Notes: generated from the letters alone by a model not told the origin. 64,000 bases of DNA from an uncultured Crocinitomix sp. (GCA_937136425.1 CAKZON010000086.1:1-64000), one strand, 5' to 3'; shown: positions 33,463 through 44,200, counted from the stretch's first letter. Program-made: numbers and translations.

Positions 33463-34530
33463 TTAATCTTTTGCTAAAATTGAATGCGGTTTTTGAGTAC
33501 TGTAAAGAAACCAAAAGAGTGAAAGAAGTAAAATAATTGCACCAAATTGATGAGTAACACCAATAGAAACAGGTACTTTCAATAATAAGGTTAATACGCC
33601 TAGTAAAAATTGCAACAACACAATGATTGTTAATACGTTTCTAGCTACCCGTTGCGGTTTTGATAATGGAAGTTTTTTGGTACGAATCCATAGGTAGATT
33701 AAAAATGCAACAATAGTATAGGCAAGTAATCTGTGAATGAATTGAACAATTCCTGGACTTTCAAATATTGCCCAAATGCCATTTAAATCTAACGCATAAC
33801 TAAATTCTTCAGGAATCCAGTTGTTCCCCATTTTAGGAAAAGTGTTGTACCAAAGCCCTGCTTTTAATCCGGCTACAAAGGCTCCGTAAATTAACTGTAC
33901 AAAAACAACTGCTATGAATCCTTTTAAAATTCTATTCAACTGTAATTGTGTTTTGGTAAATGCTGTTTTAACCTCATATTTAACTGAAAGTGCGATCCAA
34001 AAAATATAAGCCAATAATCCTAATGCCGTAATTAAGTGTGCTGCCAACCTATAGTGACTAACATGAGGATTGTCAACCAAACCACTTTTAACCATAACCC
34101 AACCTAATACAGCTTGAAAAACACCGAATGTTAGAATGAGCAAAACTCTTTTCTTTAGTTTTTTATCGAAATAACCTTTCCTCCAGAATAGAATACACGG
34201 AATAATGAATACAAGTCCAATTAACCGTGCAATAAGGCGGTGTAGATATTCCCAAAAAAAGATAGATTTAAAATCAGACAAGGAAAAATCAGAGTTGTAA
34301 TGTTTGAATTCTGGAAATTGCTGATATTGATCAAATGCAGTTGTCCATTCTGCTTGAGAAATTGGTGGGATAACTCCCATTATCGGTTCCCATTTTACCA
34401 TTGATAATCCAGATTGTGTTAATCGAGTAATTCCTCCAATAACAACAATTAATATGATAAGAATACAACCAAGCATTAACCAGTTGAAAACGCGTTTTTT
34501 TCTTTTAGAATAATCTGAAATTATTTGCAT
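33463..34530 (-). CDS. ctaA: Haem A synthase (CtaA/COX15)
   Basis: This 355-aa protein has eight predicted helices in two similar halves, with the His residues of both haem sites: HRLIARLIGLVF, HLITALGLLAY, QFIHRLLAY and THQFGAIILLL. It oxidises haem O to haem A for aa3-type oxidases. Length and motifs match the proteobacterial/mitochondrial type. Its placement beside norCB, with a weak FNR-type box at the same 33-bp spacing, is unexpected because NO reductases use haem b. It may mark retuning of terminal oxidases at low oxygen. Confidence 0.92.
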   Translation of the reverse strand: MQIISDYSKRKKRVFNWLMLGCILIILIVVIGGITRLTQSGLSMVKWEPIMGVIPPISQAEWTTAFDQYQQFPEFKHYNSDFSLSDFKSIFFWEYLHRLIARLIGLVFIIPCILFWRKGYFDKKLKKRVLLILTFGVFQAVLGWVMVKSGLVDNPHVSHYRLAAHLITALGLLAYIFWIALSVKYEVKTAFTKTQLQLNRILKGFIAVVFVQLIYGAFVAGLKAGLWYNTFPKMGNNWIPEEFSYALDLNGIWAIFESPGIVQFIHRLLAYTIVAFLIYLWIRTKKLPLSKPQRVARNVLTIIVLLQFLLGVLTLLLKVPVSIGVTHQFGAIILLLSLFWFLYSTQKPHSILAKD

Positions 34531-34562
34531 AATAAATTAAAGTGCTTTCTGGATAATGGCAA

Positions 34563-34605
34563 CAAAAGTCGGAATTAATTACGGACTATAAAATGACTTA
34601 TCTCA
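34563..34605 (-). promoter_or_regulatory. Weak FNR-type box and -7 element of ctaA
   Basis: The degenerate box TGACTTATCTCA (34594-34605; one mismatch per half-site) and minus-strand GACTTTTG (34563-34570; 7/8) have centres 33 bp apart. The spacing is the main support for the box. Confidence 0.5.
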
Positions 34606-34650
34606 CCCGTGGTTAGAAGTGGAATGTTTTCTGAAAATAAGTTACGAAAT

Positions 34651-34662
34651 TGATGTTCATCA
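34651..34662. promoter_or_regulatory. Orphan FNR-type box between ctaA and the RNR gene
   Basis: TGATGTTCATCA (34651-34662, preceded by T) has two intact half-sites, but neither strand has a -7 element 33 bp away. It lies 121 nt above ctaA and 239 nt above the ribonucleotide reductase gene. The 370-nt gap 34531-34900 otherwise holds only the ctaA promoter and a candidate -7 element; I see no cobalamin riboswitch. Confidence 0.5.
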
Positions 34663-34716
34663 TAGTTGAGCATGATGGTTGTTATGGGTTGGTATGACTG
34701 AGTTTTCAATTGTTTA

Positions 34717-34724
34717 TAAGTTTG
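34717..34724 (+). promoter_or_regulatory. Candidate -7 element for the B12-dependent RNR gene
   Basis: TAAGTTTG is a perfect TAnnTTTG 64 bp (centre to centre) after the orphan FNR-type box. It would give a leader of about 170 nt. Confidence 0.35.
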
Positions 34725-34900
34725 GAAATTCTTCTGCTAAGGCAAGTGATAAGTCGTTATTTTTAATATGGTATTGGAATAACAAACCATTTTTATTACA
34801 TCCTTATTGAAGGAGTTTATGGCACAAGTTTTTGTGACTTATAGCGTCCAATTATTTTTATAAACGAGTAGAAATGGGTAACTTATAAATAAGTAATTAA

Positions 34901-37465
34901 ATGAAGTTAGTAGAATTAGAAAAACCGAAAATGGAATTAGAAATGAAGACCTATTCTTTTGAGGATGTATTAAAAAATTCGATCTCCTATTTTAAAGGAG
35001 ATGAATTGGCTGCAACAACGTGGATGAATAAATATGCCATGAAAAATAAATCAGGAGAATTTATGGAATCTTCACCAGATGAAATGCATGAACGAATGGC
35101 AGCAGAGTTTGGACGAATTGAAAAGAATTACCGCTTTCCGAAAGAAAAAATGAGTGATTTATCTGCCTATGGGAAAATAAGAAAGCCATTAACAAAGAAA
35201 AAGATTTATAATTATTTCAAGGATTTTAAATATATCATTCCACAAGGAAGTGTAATGGCAGGACTTGGTAATCATCAAATGTTAGCCTCCCTTTCTAATT
35301 GTGTGGTAATGCCTGAAATTTATGATTCGTACGGCGGAATTTTTAAAACAGATCAGCAGTTGGCGCAACTTTTTAAACGCCGTTGTGGAGTAGGAGTGGA
35401 TTTGTCTGAATTAAGACCAGCGAACTCTGCAGTTTCTAATGCCGCCGGAACTACTTCAGGTGCCGTTTCTTTTATGGAGCGCTTTTCAAATACAACACGT
35501 GAAGTTGCGCAAAATGGTCGCCGAGGTGCTTTAATGCTCACAATGGATATAGCGCATCCAGATGTAGAGAGTTTTATTACCAGCAAGCAGGATTTGACAA
35601 AAGTAACAGGAGCTAATATCTCTATTCGCCTATCGGATGAATTTATGAATGCCGTTGCGAATGATCTTGATTATACACATAGATGGCCAATTAATTCTGA
35701 CAAGCCAAAATTTACTAAAACTATTAAGGCAAAAACGCTTTGGAACACTATAATTAAATGTGCGCATACAACCGCCGAGCCTGGATTAATTTTTTGGGAT
35801 CGACAACATAAATATTCAACCTCTTCAGTTTACCCAGGTTTTAAAAATGTTTCTACCAACCCATGTTCTGAAATTGCTATGCAAGGTGGAGATAGTTGTA
35901 GACTAATAGCATTGAACCTTTATAGTTTTGTTGAGAATCCATTCACTAAAAAGGCCGCTTTTAATTTTGAGAAATTTTATAAAACAACCTATGAATCTCA
36001 ACGATTAATGGATGATTTGGTAGATCTTGAATTAGAGTCTATCGAGCGAATTTTAGATAAAGTCAAAAATGATCCGGAACCTATATCGATTAAACAAACC
36101 GAAATAGATACATGGAATTTATTGTATGAAACCGGTAAAAAAGGAAGAAGGACAGGACTTGGGTTTACTGCGTTGGGAGACACCGTTGCTGCACTAGGGT
36201 TTGCTTTTGATTCTGATAAAGCCGTTGAAAAGATTGAAGCTATTATGAAAGAGAAATGCAGAGCTGAGTTTGACAGTTCTATTGATCTTTCTATTGAACG
36301 TGGAAGTTTTGAAAATTTTGATCCTGTTATTGAAAGAACGTCAGAGTTTGTGCAAATGATGGAGGTTGAATTGCCACAGGTATATAAGCGTATGATGAAG
36401 CATGGCAGAAGAAATATCTCGATTAGTACTGTTGCACCAACTGGAACATTAAGTATGTTGGCGCAAACCTCCTCTGGTATTGAGCCTGTGTTTTTATTGT
36501 CTTATAAGCGCCGAAGAAAAGTAAACGCCCAGGATAAAAAAGCGAAGATTGATTTTATTGATGAGATGGGAGATAAATGGGAAGAGTTTGATGTTTATCA
36601 TGGAAAACTAAAAGAATGGATGAGGATTACAAAGTCAAAAACATTAAAAAACAATCCTTATCAAGGATCTACCGCGCCTGAAATTAATTGGGAAAAAAGG
36701 GTTTTAATACAAGCAGTTGTCCAAAAGTATGTGACACATTCAATTAGTTCTACCATTAATTTATCGAATGATGTTTCTGTAGATCGGGTAGATGAAATTT
36801 ATATGGAATCATGGAAGCAAGGTTTGAAAGGAATTACTGTTTATCGAGATGGTTCTAGAACTGGAGTTTTAGTGTCAAAAGATGAAAAGAAAAAAGAGAT
36901 GAATCAATTTCGAGAGACTGTACCACCTAAACGCCCGAAAAAAATCAAAGCAGATGTTATACGTTTTCAAAACAATAGTGAAAAATGGCTGGCAGTTATA
37001 GGTTTGATTGATGGTGTACCGTATGAGGTATTTACGGGTAGAGCAGAGGATGCATTTTATTTGCCGAATTGGGTCGAGAGTGGTTTTGTCATTAAAAACA
37101 AAACTTCTGAAGGAAAGTCGCGTTACGATTTTCAGTATTGTGATAAAGAGCAGTTTAAAGTGACGATTGAAGGTTTGTCACGTTCATTTGACAAAGAATG
37201 TTGGAACTATGCAAAGTTAATTTCAGGTGTTTTAAGACATGGAATGCCATTGCCATATGTCGTTGATTTGGTGACAAATTTAGATTTGCATCATGATAAT
37301 ATTAATACATGGAAAGCCGGGGTTGTTAGAGCGCTTAAACGGTATATAAAAGATGGAACCAAAGCAGCAGACCATTATTGTTCAGAATGTCAAGATCCGG
37401 ATGGATTGATTTATGAAGAAGGTTGCTTAAAATGTAAAAGCTGTGGACATTCTAAATGCGGATAA
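34901..37465 (+). CDS. nrdJ: Adenosylcobalamin-dependent ribonucleotide reductase (class II)
   Basis: This 854-aa protein is a class II ribonucleotide reductase. It has GSVMAGLGNHQMLASLSNC (substrate-channel cysteine), the loop motif NPCSEIAM with Cys322, and FLLSYKRRRK with the TSSGIEPVF region. The C-terminus is a zinc-ribbon-like tail with CSEC, CLKC and CGHSKCG. Class II enzymes work with or without oxygen using vitamin B12, so the gene fits an organism that respires nitrate. No R2-type small subunit is nearby. It stands alone between two regulatory regions and ends in a strong terminator. Confidence 0.93.
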   Translation: MKLVELEKPKMELEMKTYSFEDVLKNSISYFKGDELAATTWMNKYAMKNKSGEFMESSPDEMHERMAAEFGRIEKNYRFPKEKMSDLSAYGKIRKPLTKKKIYNYFKDFKYIIPQGSVMAGLGNHQMLASLSNCVVMPEIYDSYGGIFKTDQQLAQLFKRRCGVGVDLSELRPANSAVSNAAGTTSGAVSFMERFSNTTREVAQNGRRGALMLTMDIAHPDVESFITSKQDLTKVTGANISIRLSDEFMNAVANDLDYTHRWPINSDKPKFTKTIKAKTLWNTIIKCAHTTAEPGLIFWDRQHKYSTSSVYPGFKNVSTNPCSEIAMQGGDSCRLIALNLYSFVENPFTKKAAFNFEKFYKTTYESQRLMDDLVDLELESIERILDKVKNDPEPISIKQTEIDTWNLLYETGKKGRRTGLGFTALGDTVAALGFAFDSDKAVEKIEAIMKEKCRAEFDSSIDLSIERGSFENFDPVIERTSEFVQMMEVELPQVYKRMMKHGRRNISISTVAPTGTLSMLAQTSSGIEPVFLLSYKRRRKVNAQDKKAKIDFIDEMGDKWEEFDVYHGKLKEWMRITKSKTLKNNPYQGSTAPEINWEKRVLIQAVVQKYVTHSISSTINLSNDVSVDRVDEIYMESWKQGLKGITVYRDGSRTGVLVSKDEKKKEMNQFRETVPPKRPKKIKADVIRFQNNSEKWLAVIGLIDGVPYEVFTGRAEDAFYLPNWVESGFVIKNKTSEGKSRYDFQYCDKEQFKVTIEGLSRSFDKECWNYAKLISGVLRHGMPLPYVVDLVTNLDLHHDNINTWKAGVVRALKRYIKDGTKAADHYCSECQDPDGLIYEEGCLKCKSCGHSKCG

Positions 37466-37480
37466 GAGTATTCGTAAACT

Positions 37481-37519
37481 AAAAAACTCTGGTAATTGAT
37501 TATTGCCAGAGTTTTTTTT
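37481..37519 (+). terminator. Rho-independent terminator of nrdJ
   Basis: AAAAAACTCTGGTAAT (37481-37496) pairs with ATTGCCAGAGTTTTTT (37502-37517) around TGATT and continues in a T-tract to 37519. One T-G wobble. Confidence 0.92.
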
Positions 37520-37557
37520 GTGCCTTAAAATTGCTGCAGATATAGTCCCGATTATGC

Positions 37558-37591
37558 AAAAAAAACCGCCGTGGATTATTCCAAGGCGGTT
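37558..37591 (-). terminator. Rho-independent terminator of the nar operon
   Basis: Read on the minus strand, AACCGCC (37591-37585) pairs with GGCGGTT (37570-37564), with further partial pairing inside, and is followed by a run of T down to 37558. It lies 26 nt after the narI stop and back to back with the nrdJ terminator. Confidence 0.88.
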
Positions 37592-37616
37592 CTTTAGTTG
37601 GGGTTATAAGTAAGCG

Positions 37617-39038
37617 TTAATGATTGCGAGATTTTTTACCAAAATTATGTCGCGTTGTGTGGCGAATCTTTTTTCTGTTCCAATTCCAAATAACAACCTG
37701 GTATTTACGCCATATATAATCGATTGGTGCAACCAAGAAGTGCATGAATCGTGTAAATGGAATAATACCGATTAAAACAAAGGCTGACACAATGTGGATT
37801 TGAATCCATACTGGAGCTTCTGATACAGCAGATATATCTGGGTTGAATGAGAATACCGATCTTAAGTAAGGAGTAAGAACGCTTGCAAACCAAGATGATC
37901 CCCAACGAACGAAAAACGCTACACCAATTCCCGAAAGTATTTGAGTGAATAGGATGGCATAAACAACCATGTCCATTTTATTGGTTACTACCAATAATGT
38001 TTTAGAACTTAATCTACGTTTAATCAATAATATCAATCCTAGTAAGGCTAATAATGCAAATGCAAATGAACTCATTTCTAAAATTAATAAGCGAATAGGT
38101 TGTCCGTTCCAAGCAATTAAAGCTCTTGGGAAAAGAAATGCAGTGATATGCCCTAAGAATAGAACGAGCATTCCCCAGTGAAATGGTTGACTTCCCCAGA
38201 ATAACTTTTTACCTTCTAAAAATTGAGAGGATAAAGAAGATACCTTGTATCCTTTTTTAGTGTATCGATAAATACTTCCAATAATGAAAATTGCTAGAGC
38301 AACATAGGGTAAAGTGGCAAATAGAATTCCATTAATTTGCGTAAGGTTTGAATTTAAACCTTCAACTAACATAAGCACTACCAGTCCAAAAATGGCAAGT
38401 ATAATTAAGAAAATTCGTGGATAATTTGTCCCCTTATGTGGGTCAAAGAAAATTCCATCTTCACGAGATAGTTTCTTAACTCGGCGTAAATAATTGTAGA
38501 AATAAGCAATTAATAATACAAGAACTAAAATTCCCCAAAATAAGAATGAACTTAAGTCTTTAGATTCGGCTATGTCAACGTCATTAGATGCTGCTGATGT
38601 AGCACCTGACCCTGAATCAGCTACAACTTCTGTTGGATCAGCCATGTATTCAATTAAACCTTGAATGTCACCGTCTGATAGGTCTGCAAAAGGAGGCATT
38701 GCAGATTTGTTGTATTCCTCATAAATCGCAATTGCTTCTTCGTCTCCAGACTTTATTAATTCATCTGAGTTTTTGATCCAACTGCTTAACCATTCAGCCG
38801 TTCTTCGTTCAGTAACGCCACCTAAACCAGGGCCAATTTTTACTTCGTCCGTTGTGGAGTGACATACCGCACATCTACTTTTAAATAACTCGGCGCTTCC
38901 CTCAGCGTATGAAACTGAAGAGAAGATAAGACATGCAAATGCAACAACCATTGTTGTAAGCAGGCTTTTTCCTTTTGTTAATTGGATTATAGACCGTGAC
39001 ATTTTTCTAGTTTTTTTATTTGTTATCTGACCTGCCAT
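37617..39038 (-). CDS. narI: Cytochrome c - NarI fusion, nitrate reductase gamma subunit
   Basis: This 473-aa protein joins a periplasmic monohaem cytochrome c to NarI. The N-terminal part has a signal peptide (ending YAEG), haem site CAVCH (Cys56, Cys59, His60) and a probable Met ligand in SAMPPF. A hydrophobic linker (about 165-185) leads into the NarI part with haem b-binding helices (FHWGMLVLFLGH, WIQIHIVSAF, TRFMHFLVAP). Ordinary NarI lacks the cytochrome. The start is ATG 39038, 1 nt after narJ; ATG 39002 (MSRSIIQL) is also possible. It passes electrons from the quinol or periplasmic side to NarH. Confidence 0.88.
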   Translation of the reverse strand: MAGQITNKKTRKMSRSIIQLTKGKSLLTTMVVAFACLIFSSVSYAEGSAELFKSRCAVCHSTTDEVKIGPGLGGVTERRTAEWLSSWIKNSDELIKSGDEEAIAIYEEYNKSAMPPFADLSDGDIQGLIEYMADPTEVVADSGSGATSAASNDVDIAESKDLSSFLFWGILVLVLLIAYFYNYLRRVKKLSREDGIFFDPHKGTNYPRIFLIILAIFGLVVLMLVEGLNSNLTQINGILFATLPYVALAIFIIGSIYRYTKKGYKVSSLSSQFLEGKKLFWGSQPFHWGMLVLFLGHITAFLFPRALIAWNGQPIRLLILEMSSFAFALLALLGLILLIKRRLSSKTLLVVTNKMDMVVYAILFTQILSGIGVAFFVRWGSSWFASVLTPYLRSVFSFNPDISAVSEAPVWIQIHIVSAFVLIGIIPFTRFMHFLVAPIDYIWRKYQVVIWNWNRKKIRHTTRHNFGKKSRNH

Positions 39039-39039
39039 T

Positions 39040-39738
39040 TTAAGTAGTTTTTACGGGTTCGTTGATTTCTGCTGGGGCACAAGATCCTTCGCAATTTGGA
39101 ATAAAAGAGCTAAGCGGATCGGCCTTAATTTCCATGTTCTCGAATGAATTCACTTTAAAATCAGTTCGAAGGATAGAAAGTGCAGCTTGCAATGCATATT
39201 GGTATGCATTTTTGTTTTTCATATTTTCCTGAATCAGCACCTTTTGTTTTTTCTTACGCACTTTTGTTTTGAGTGCAATTCTGGAAGAATCGAATTCCTT
39301 TACCATTATTTCAAGTGCTGGAATGTACATTCGAACAACTAATTCTTCTAAGAATTTTGGATCCTCCAAAAGTGGTAGCAGTGTTAATGCGTTCGGTAAA
39401 TTGTCAGGAAGTTCTACACCGCAATCGTTATTTACTTTGCGTTGTTCATTTTTCATTTGAACTAAAAATTCCCCTCTTTTATAATCCTCTGCATAAAGCA
39501 CATAACCTAAATCCAAATAGCAAATAGCTTGTATGTGAAATGTTTTCCCAAACAGTTCCTCAATCTCATATACATCTTCTTTTTGGTGGATGATTTCTTG
39601 AAAAGCTTTAAGCTGTTCATAAGCATCCGGATATTGCCCTTTAATAAATGCAACACATGCATCCATTTGCTCAACATATCCAGTTTGCGGATAGCGGAAT
39701 AAATTGGCTAATAAATTATATTGAATTTTATCCTTCAT
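39040..39738 (-). CDS. narJ: NarJ, nitrate reductase assembly chaperone
   Basis: I set the start at ATG 39738 (232 aa, MKDKIQYNLLANLFRYP), 13 nt after the narH stop. The open frame reaches 39876, but that would overlap narH by 125 nt and add a non-typical N-terminus. The sequence has the helical NarJ/DMSO-chaperone fold (YEIEELFGKTFHIQA, LPNALTLLPLLEDP). NarJ guides molybdenum cofactor insertion into NarG and membrane attachment. The acidic, Cys-containing tail (FIPNCEGSCAPAEIN) is an unusual extension. Confidence 0.88.
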   Translation of the reverse strand: MKDKIQYNLLANLFRYPQTGYVEQMDACVAFIKGQYPDAYEQLKAFQEIIHQKEDVYEIEELFGKTFHIQAICYLDLGYVLYAEDYKRGEFLVQMKNEQRKVNNDCGVELPDNLPNALTLLPLLEDPKFLEELVVRMYIPALEIMVKEFDSSRIALKTKVRKKKQKVLIQENMKNKNAYQYALQAALSILRTDFKVNSFENMEIKADPLSSFIPNCEGSCAPAEINEPVKTT

Positions 39739-39751
39739 AATTACATGTGTT

Positions 39752-41245
39752 TTACATTCCTCTTGCTGGACGTTCTTTAAATCCGAAACCTGTTTCACCT
39801 TTAGCATCTGCTGTTGCTTCAAGCATTTCAATTGATTCTTCTCTATGTGCTGGAGGAATGACAAAGCGTTCCTCAAAAGTTGCCAATGAAGTCAGCCTGA
39901 AAATTGCGTTTGCCGTGTCTTTATCAACTTTTGCATTCGCCATTAAATCTTTCACTTCATCTGGAGATAAATCACCCACAGTTTCATTTCTTCTGTGATA
40001 TTTAACACTCAATAATTTTTCGTAAACAGTTGTAATCGCTTCTGTGTCTCCGTTTGAAAATAAGGATGCTAAATATTTAAGTGGTACACGATTTTGATCC
40101 ACCTTAGGAAATAAATCTTTCGATTTTGTTTCGTAATTACCATTTTCATCCATTTGTGCCATGGCTGGTAGCATTGGCGGAACATAGAATAAGTTCGGTA
40201 ATGTTCTATATTCAGGATGTAAAGGCAATGCAATATTCCATTCTTTTACAAATTTGTATACCGGTGATTTTTGTGCGGCTTCAATTGTTGAATCATGAAT
40301 TCCACATCTGCGCGCTGCAGCAATAACTTGTGGATCATTCGGATCAACATAAATGTTTAAATGGTTATGCACTAAATCTTTGTCAGAAGAGGAAGCAACT
40401 TGCTCAATTCTATCTGCATCATAAAGCATTACGCCTAAATATCTAATTCGTCCAACACAAGAGTGCATACATGCTGGCGCTTGTCCAGACTCTAATCGAG
40501 GATAACAAAGGATACATTTTTCAGATTTCCCTGTATGCCAATTGTAATAAGTCTTTTTATAAGGACAAGCAGTTACACACATTCTCCATGCACGACATCT
40601 TTCCTGGTTAATTAAAACCACACCATCTTCACCTCTTTTATAAAGTGCACCTGAAGGGCATGATGCCACGCAGGCTGGATTTAAACAGTGATTACAAATT
40701 CTTGGTAAGTATTGCAAAGTCATTTGTTCTAACTGGAACATTGATTCTTGCTCGGCTGCAGAAAGGTTTGAAAAATTTACATCTTTTCTTGCATAGTCTG
40801 GTGATCCACCTAAGTCGTCATCCCAGTTTGGCCCTGATTTAATGTCAATAGGTTCGCCGGTAATTAGTGAAATTGCACGTCCTATTGGTTGGTCGTTTCC
40901 TTCTGGTGCAGTAAATAAATCGCTGTATTTATACGCCCAAGGATGATAATAGTCCTCAAGGGTAGGCATGTTAGGATTGTGAAAAATATTCTTTAATCCT
41001 TTTAATTTACCAGCTCCTTTTAAAGCAATTGAATCTCCTTTTTTCTCCCATCCTCCTTTATATATTTCTTGATCTTCCCATTTGGTTGGATAGCCTGTTC
41101 CGGGTTTGGTTTCAACATTGTTCCACCACATATATTCGGCTCCTCTTCTGTCGGTCCAAACATTTTTGCAGGCTACTGAACAAGTGTGACAACCGATACA
41201 TTTATCGAGATGAAAAACCATTGAAACTTGTGCTCTAATATCCAT
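39752..41245 (-). CDS. narH: NarH, nitrate reductase beta subunit
   Basis: This 497-aa ferredoxin-like subunit has four Cys groups: CIGCHTCSVACKNVW near the start, CNHCLNPACVASCPSGAL, CRAWRMCVTACPYKK and KCILCYPRLESGQAPAC. The Trp in CRAWRMC replaces a cluster cysteine and marks the [3Fe-4S] cluster of Nar-type enzymes, as in E. coli NarH. Its role is electron transfer from NarI to NarG. It is 29 nt after narG and 13 nt before narJ, in one operon. Confidence 0.95.
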   Translation of the reverse strand: MDIRAQVSMVFHLDKCIGCHTCSVACKNVWTDRRGAEYMWWNNVETKPGTGYPTKWEDQEIYKGGWEKKGDSIALKGAGKLKGLKNIFHNPNMPTLEDYYHPWAYKYSDLFTAPEGNDQPIGRAISLITGEPIDIKSGPNWDDDLGGSPDYARKDVNFSNLSAAEQESMFQLEQMTLQYLPRICNHCLNPACVASCPSGALYKRGEDGVVLINQERCRAWRMCVTACPYKKTYYNWHTGKSEKCILCYPRLESGQAPACMHSCVGRIRYLGVMLYDADRIEQVASSSDKDLVHNHLNIYVDPNDPQVIAAARRCGIHDSTIEAAQKSPVYKFVKEWNIALPLHPEYRTLPNLFYVPPMLPAMAQMDENGNYETKSKDLFPKVDQNRVPLKYLASLFSNGDTEAITTVYEKLLSVKYHRRNETVGDLSPDEVKDLMANAKVDKDTANAIFRLTSLATFEERFVIPPAHREESIEMLEATADAKGETGFGFKERPARGM

Positions 41246-41274
41246 AATTGATGTATTTAGTTCTTGTCGCTTAA

Positions 41275-44200
41275 TTAATATTCTACTTTGTGCATTTTTC
41301 TCACTAACACGTGTGTGTCACGGTTTACACCAACCGGTCCCCAATAATTGAAATGGTAGGTAAACTGTCCATACCCTCCACACATTAGGTTCGGTTTAAG
41401 GTGAACTCTGGTGAAGGAGTTGTTCATCCCTCCACGTCTTGGTTCACCATTTTTACCTCTTCTTATTTGTGATTTTGGGATATTATAAGTTCGTTCAACT
41501 GCGTGATACACGATACAAACTCCTTTCGGAATTCGGGCACTAACACAGGCTCTGGCAACGTACACACCATGGTCATTATAAACCTCTACGTGGTCGTTAT
41601 CATTGATTCCGAGTTCGGCCGCATCTTGTTCACTTATCCAGCACGGTTCGTTACCTCTTGAAAGGGTTAACATTCTTAATGTATCTCCATATGTTGAGTG
41701 AATGTGCCATTTTCCGTGAGGCGTTAAACAGTTGAGCATTTTAGCTTTTCCATCATTCACGGTTTGTCTTAAATCACCATATGCTTCTGGTGTTGGTGAA
41801 GGTTTGTAGGTTGCAATATGTTCCCCAAATGCAATATAGGCGTCATGGTCTAAATAGAAGTGTTGTCTTCCAGTTAAAGTTCTCCAAGGCACAAACATAT
41901 CTACGTTGTAAGTGTAGGCTGCATAGGTTCTTCCTTCATGCATTAACCCTGACCATAATGGTGAAGAATTATATCGTTTAGGCTGTGCCTGTAAATCTCT
42001 ATATTCAATTAAAATGTCTTTGTATGGTTTTCCTAATTCAGCAATTTCTGGAACTCCAATTTTTTTAGACATGTTTTGGTAGGCTCTGTCTGAAAGTTTA
42101 CCATTGGTTAAGGTTGAGAGCTTCAAAATGGCATTAATTGCTTCCACATCATCATGGAGTGATGGATATTCTGTGCCATCTTTCCATTTCGTGACATGTT
42201 GTCTATGATCTAACATTTCGTTATAAACATCATCACACATATAATGATTCCCGTGTGCGCCTAATCCGTTCTCGGCAACTCCTTTTCCTAATGAAATAAA
42301 CTTGTCGTAAATTTTGGTGTAGTCACGATCCTTGAAAACAATTTTATGCATTGTTTTACCAGGAATTGGTTCACATTCGCCTTTGCTCCAATCTTGTAAT
42401 CTTGTTTGACTCATTTCATCTTTCGAATCATGTGATAATGGAACATTGATTACATCTTTCATCACTTCAGGAAGGTAGTGCGGTGCCATTTCTTGCACTT
42501 TTTGCGCTAAATCTCTGAAAATATGCCAATCCGTTTTTGATTCCCAAACTGGTGGGATTGCTGCCGATAATGGGTGGATGAAAGAGTGCATATCAGTTGA
42601 GTTGATATCTGCTTTTTCATACCATGACGCAGTTGGTAATACAATATCAGAGTACAGAGCAGAAGTATCCATTCTGAAGTTAATATCGATTACTAAGTCC
42701 ATTTTTCCTTTTGGTGCTTTTTCTAAAAACTCAATGTCATTGGTGACATCTTCAGCAACTTCATCTGCAATTTTATTAGTATGCGTGCCCAAATAATGGT
42801 CTAAGAAATACTCATGACCTTTTGCTGAGGTTCCAATCGCATTACCTTTCCAGATAAACCAAACACGTGGGAAGTTTACTTCTCTGTCTGGTTCTGTAAT
42901 GGCGTGTTTTAATTCTCCCGATTTAATTTGAGAAACCATATAGTCTCGCATAGCATCATCAGTTGTATGACCTGCAGCTTGCGCCTCTTTCACAATGTCA
43001 AAATTGCTTTTGCTGTATTGTGGGTAGTATGGCATCCAACCATTTTTAACGGCCTTAACCGCCCAGTCAGCCGAGTGCATATTTGCTAGCTCGTTGTCTG
43101 GTGAAGAGTTGTATTTTTTTTGGTTGCCGTCATAACGCCATTGGCAAGAATTAATATAGTGCCAAATTGGTCCTTGTTGCAATCTTGGAGCAGTACCCCA
43201 ATCTTTAGAACTCATAATTGTAGACCATGAATCCATTGGAGCCAATTTCTCTTGTCCAACATAGTGGTTCATTCCGCCTCCATTTTTTCCGTTACAACCT
43301 GTAAGCATTTGCGCCATAATTGCTGAACGATACATGAGATTTTCATGGAACCAGTGATTAATTCCTGCACCTACAATTACCATACATGCACCTTCGGTGC
43401 GTTCAGCAGTTTCGGCCCATTCTCTAGCTAATTGAATTACTTCTTTTCTACCAATTCCAGTGAAAATCTCTTGCCAAGCAGGGGTATAAGCTGCATCTTT
43501 ATCGTTAAAATCAGTAGGGTAGTCTCCATCTAGTCCACGCCCAACACCATATTGTGCCATAGTGATATCATAGATAGTTGCCACAGCAATTTTGTCGCCA
43601 TTTACATCTGTAATGTAACGCACTGGTACACCACGCATGGCTTTTTTATCCAAGCCATATTCTGTAAATTCTACCTGTAAAACACCATCATTATTTTCTA
43701 AAAGTGAAAGTTCTGGATCATATTCAGCACCAGTTTCACCATCATTAAAGTTCAGGTTCCACTTTCCTTTTTCATCTTGCCATCTAAAGCCAGTTGTTCC
43801 CATTGGAACAATTAATCCGCCTGTTTTTGTGTCGTAGTTTAAGAATTTCCAATCGCCATTTTCAGCATCTTTATGTTTGGAAATTTCATTGGCACGAATC
43901 ATTCTTCCAGGAAGATTAACGCCATTCTTGTCTTCAATCTTAACCAAGAAAGGACAATCAGTAAAGCGTTTCACATAGTCCATGAAATATGGCACCTTAC
44001 GGTTGACGTGGTATTCTTGTAAAATAACGTGCGTAACCGACATCCAAAATGCACCATCCGATCCTGCATGAACAGGAATCCATTGGTCGGCATGTTTCGC
44101 AACCATACTAAAGTCAGGAGACATTACAACGGTTTTGGTACCATTGTGTCTTGCTTCAGAAAAGAAGTGAATATCTGGCGTTCTTGTCATACCTAGGTTG

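Noticed and set aside
34531-34900. Cobalamin riboswitch upstream of the B12-dependent RNR
   Set aside because: I found no B12-box-like sequence or the expected paired elements; the region holds FNR-type boxes instead.
39739-39876. Longer NarJ start at 39876
   Set aside because: It would overlap narH by 125 nt; the ATG at 39738 gives the usual NarJ N-terminus.
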